Shown here: positions 46,864 to 47,066 of the stretch, in pieces
Position numbering within the stretch: position 1 is the stretch's first letter
How the letters are laid out: the number at the start of each line of letters is the position of its first letter
IMG/VR virus record: IMGVR_UViG_3300032668_000041
Span: 1-47,066 of that record
Strand: one strand, 5' to 3'
DNA from: a virus
Length of the DNA: 47,066 bases
Position numbers and translations under genes: made by a program
The notes under the pieces: model-generated
Told to the model about the DNA's origin: nothing
What the model saw: the letters and a program-made list of their open reading frames with translations, nothing else
Databases searched by the model: none

Positions 46864-47066
46864 TGTCTACGTTGTCCTTCTTGGTCTTGACCAGAGTCAG
46901 CACCATTACCAATCGTCAAGACAACATCCACCCCATCAATACGGATCGGACCAGAGTAGTCAGTGATACGAAATACCCGCCCCGGAGCAGCGAAAGACCC
47001 AAGAGAGTTCCAGATTAGACTTTGGGTACTCACATCCGTCAAACATTCTCCGAACTCGGGCGACCA
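46860..47066 (-). CDS. C-terminal end of the split tail protein (with the repeated segment)
   Basis: This is the 3' end of the frame that starts at 1546. It continues in phase from base 1 to base 46939 and stops at 46860; the part from 46940 to 47066 duplicates 1-127. The C-terminus runs VDVVLTIGNGADSGQDQEGQ and ends in Arg and Gln. The join is exact, which supports the circular interpretation. Confidence 0.85.
   Translation of the reverse strand, partial: WSPEFGECLTDVSTQSLIWNSLGSFAAPGRVFRITDYSGPIRIDGVDVVLTIGNGADSGQDQEGQRRQ
46940..47066. repeat. Terminal overlap of the contig, copy 2
   Basis: This is the second copy of the 127-base terminal identity with positions 1-127. A length of 127 matches a k-mer size widely used by short-read assemblers, which supports an assembly overlap over a biological repeat. 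The packaging mode (headful, terminal repeat or cohesive ends) cannot be read from it. Confidence 0.95.

Overview
The window is the complete genome of a tailed bacteriophage, almost certainly a virulent podovirus of a Gram-negative host. The last 127 bases (46940-47066) repeat the first 127 exactly, and a 541-codon tail gene that runs off the left edge is completed at the right end, so the contig is a circular or circularly permuted molecule of 46,939 unique bases. A lipobox o-spanin, i-spanin, SAR endolysin and XhlA-like holin point to a Gram-negative host. A B12-dependent class II ribonucleotide reductase, sigma70-type promoters and roughly balanced base composition would fit an alphaproteobacterium, but the host is an inference. 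No integrase, repressor or phage RNA polymerase was seen.

There are two transcription arms. The minus-strand arm starts at two tandem near-consensus promoters (15341-15369 and 15543-15571). It runs leftward through terminase, a P22-type portal, scaffold and coat, head-completion proteins and tailspike/fibre genes. It then crosses the contig junction into the ejection proteins and the lysis cassette, ending at 38664. The plus-strand arm runs from 15888 to 38609. The arms converge on one strong bidirectional terminator at 38630-38665.

The plus arm has three blocks. At 15.9-20.1 kb lie small early genes of mostly unknown function, among them a KTSC-domain protein and an Ala-rich Imm5-like protein. 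Their leaders are full of inverted repeats, SD-sequestering hairpins and a five-codon leader ORF. At 20.1-26.4 kb lies a peptide-ligation/amidation cluster: class I and class II glutamine amidotransferases, a GNAT-like protein, a phiEco32-type COOH-NH2 ligase, a second amidoligase with an extreme Asp-rich tail, and an ATP-grasp ligase. At 26.4-38.6 kb lie nucleotide metabolism (ThyX, HAD, deaminase, dATP/dGTP diphosphohydrolase, class II RNR), T7-like replication and recombination (primase-helicase, DNA polymerase, SSB-like protein, PD-(D/E)XK exonuclease, endonuclease I, DnaQ-like exonuclease) and a tRNA-Thr(UGU).

The most unusual signal is translational. At least four plus-strand genes appear to start at non-AUG, non-GUG, non-UUG codons placed 6-8 bases after strong Shine-Dalgarno sequences: class II amidotransferase (ATC), ThyX (ACG), primase-helicase (CTG) and a 50-residue protein (CTG). 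In the first three, conserved N-terminal residues lie upstream of any canonical start. A fifth gene (20.1-20.9 kb) has protein-like sequence upstream of its only ATG and no recognisable start. Together with the structured early leaders and the amidoligase cluster, these are the parts most likely to hold undescribed biology.
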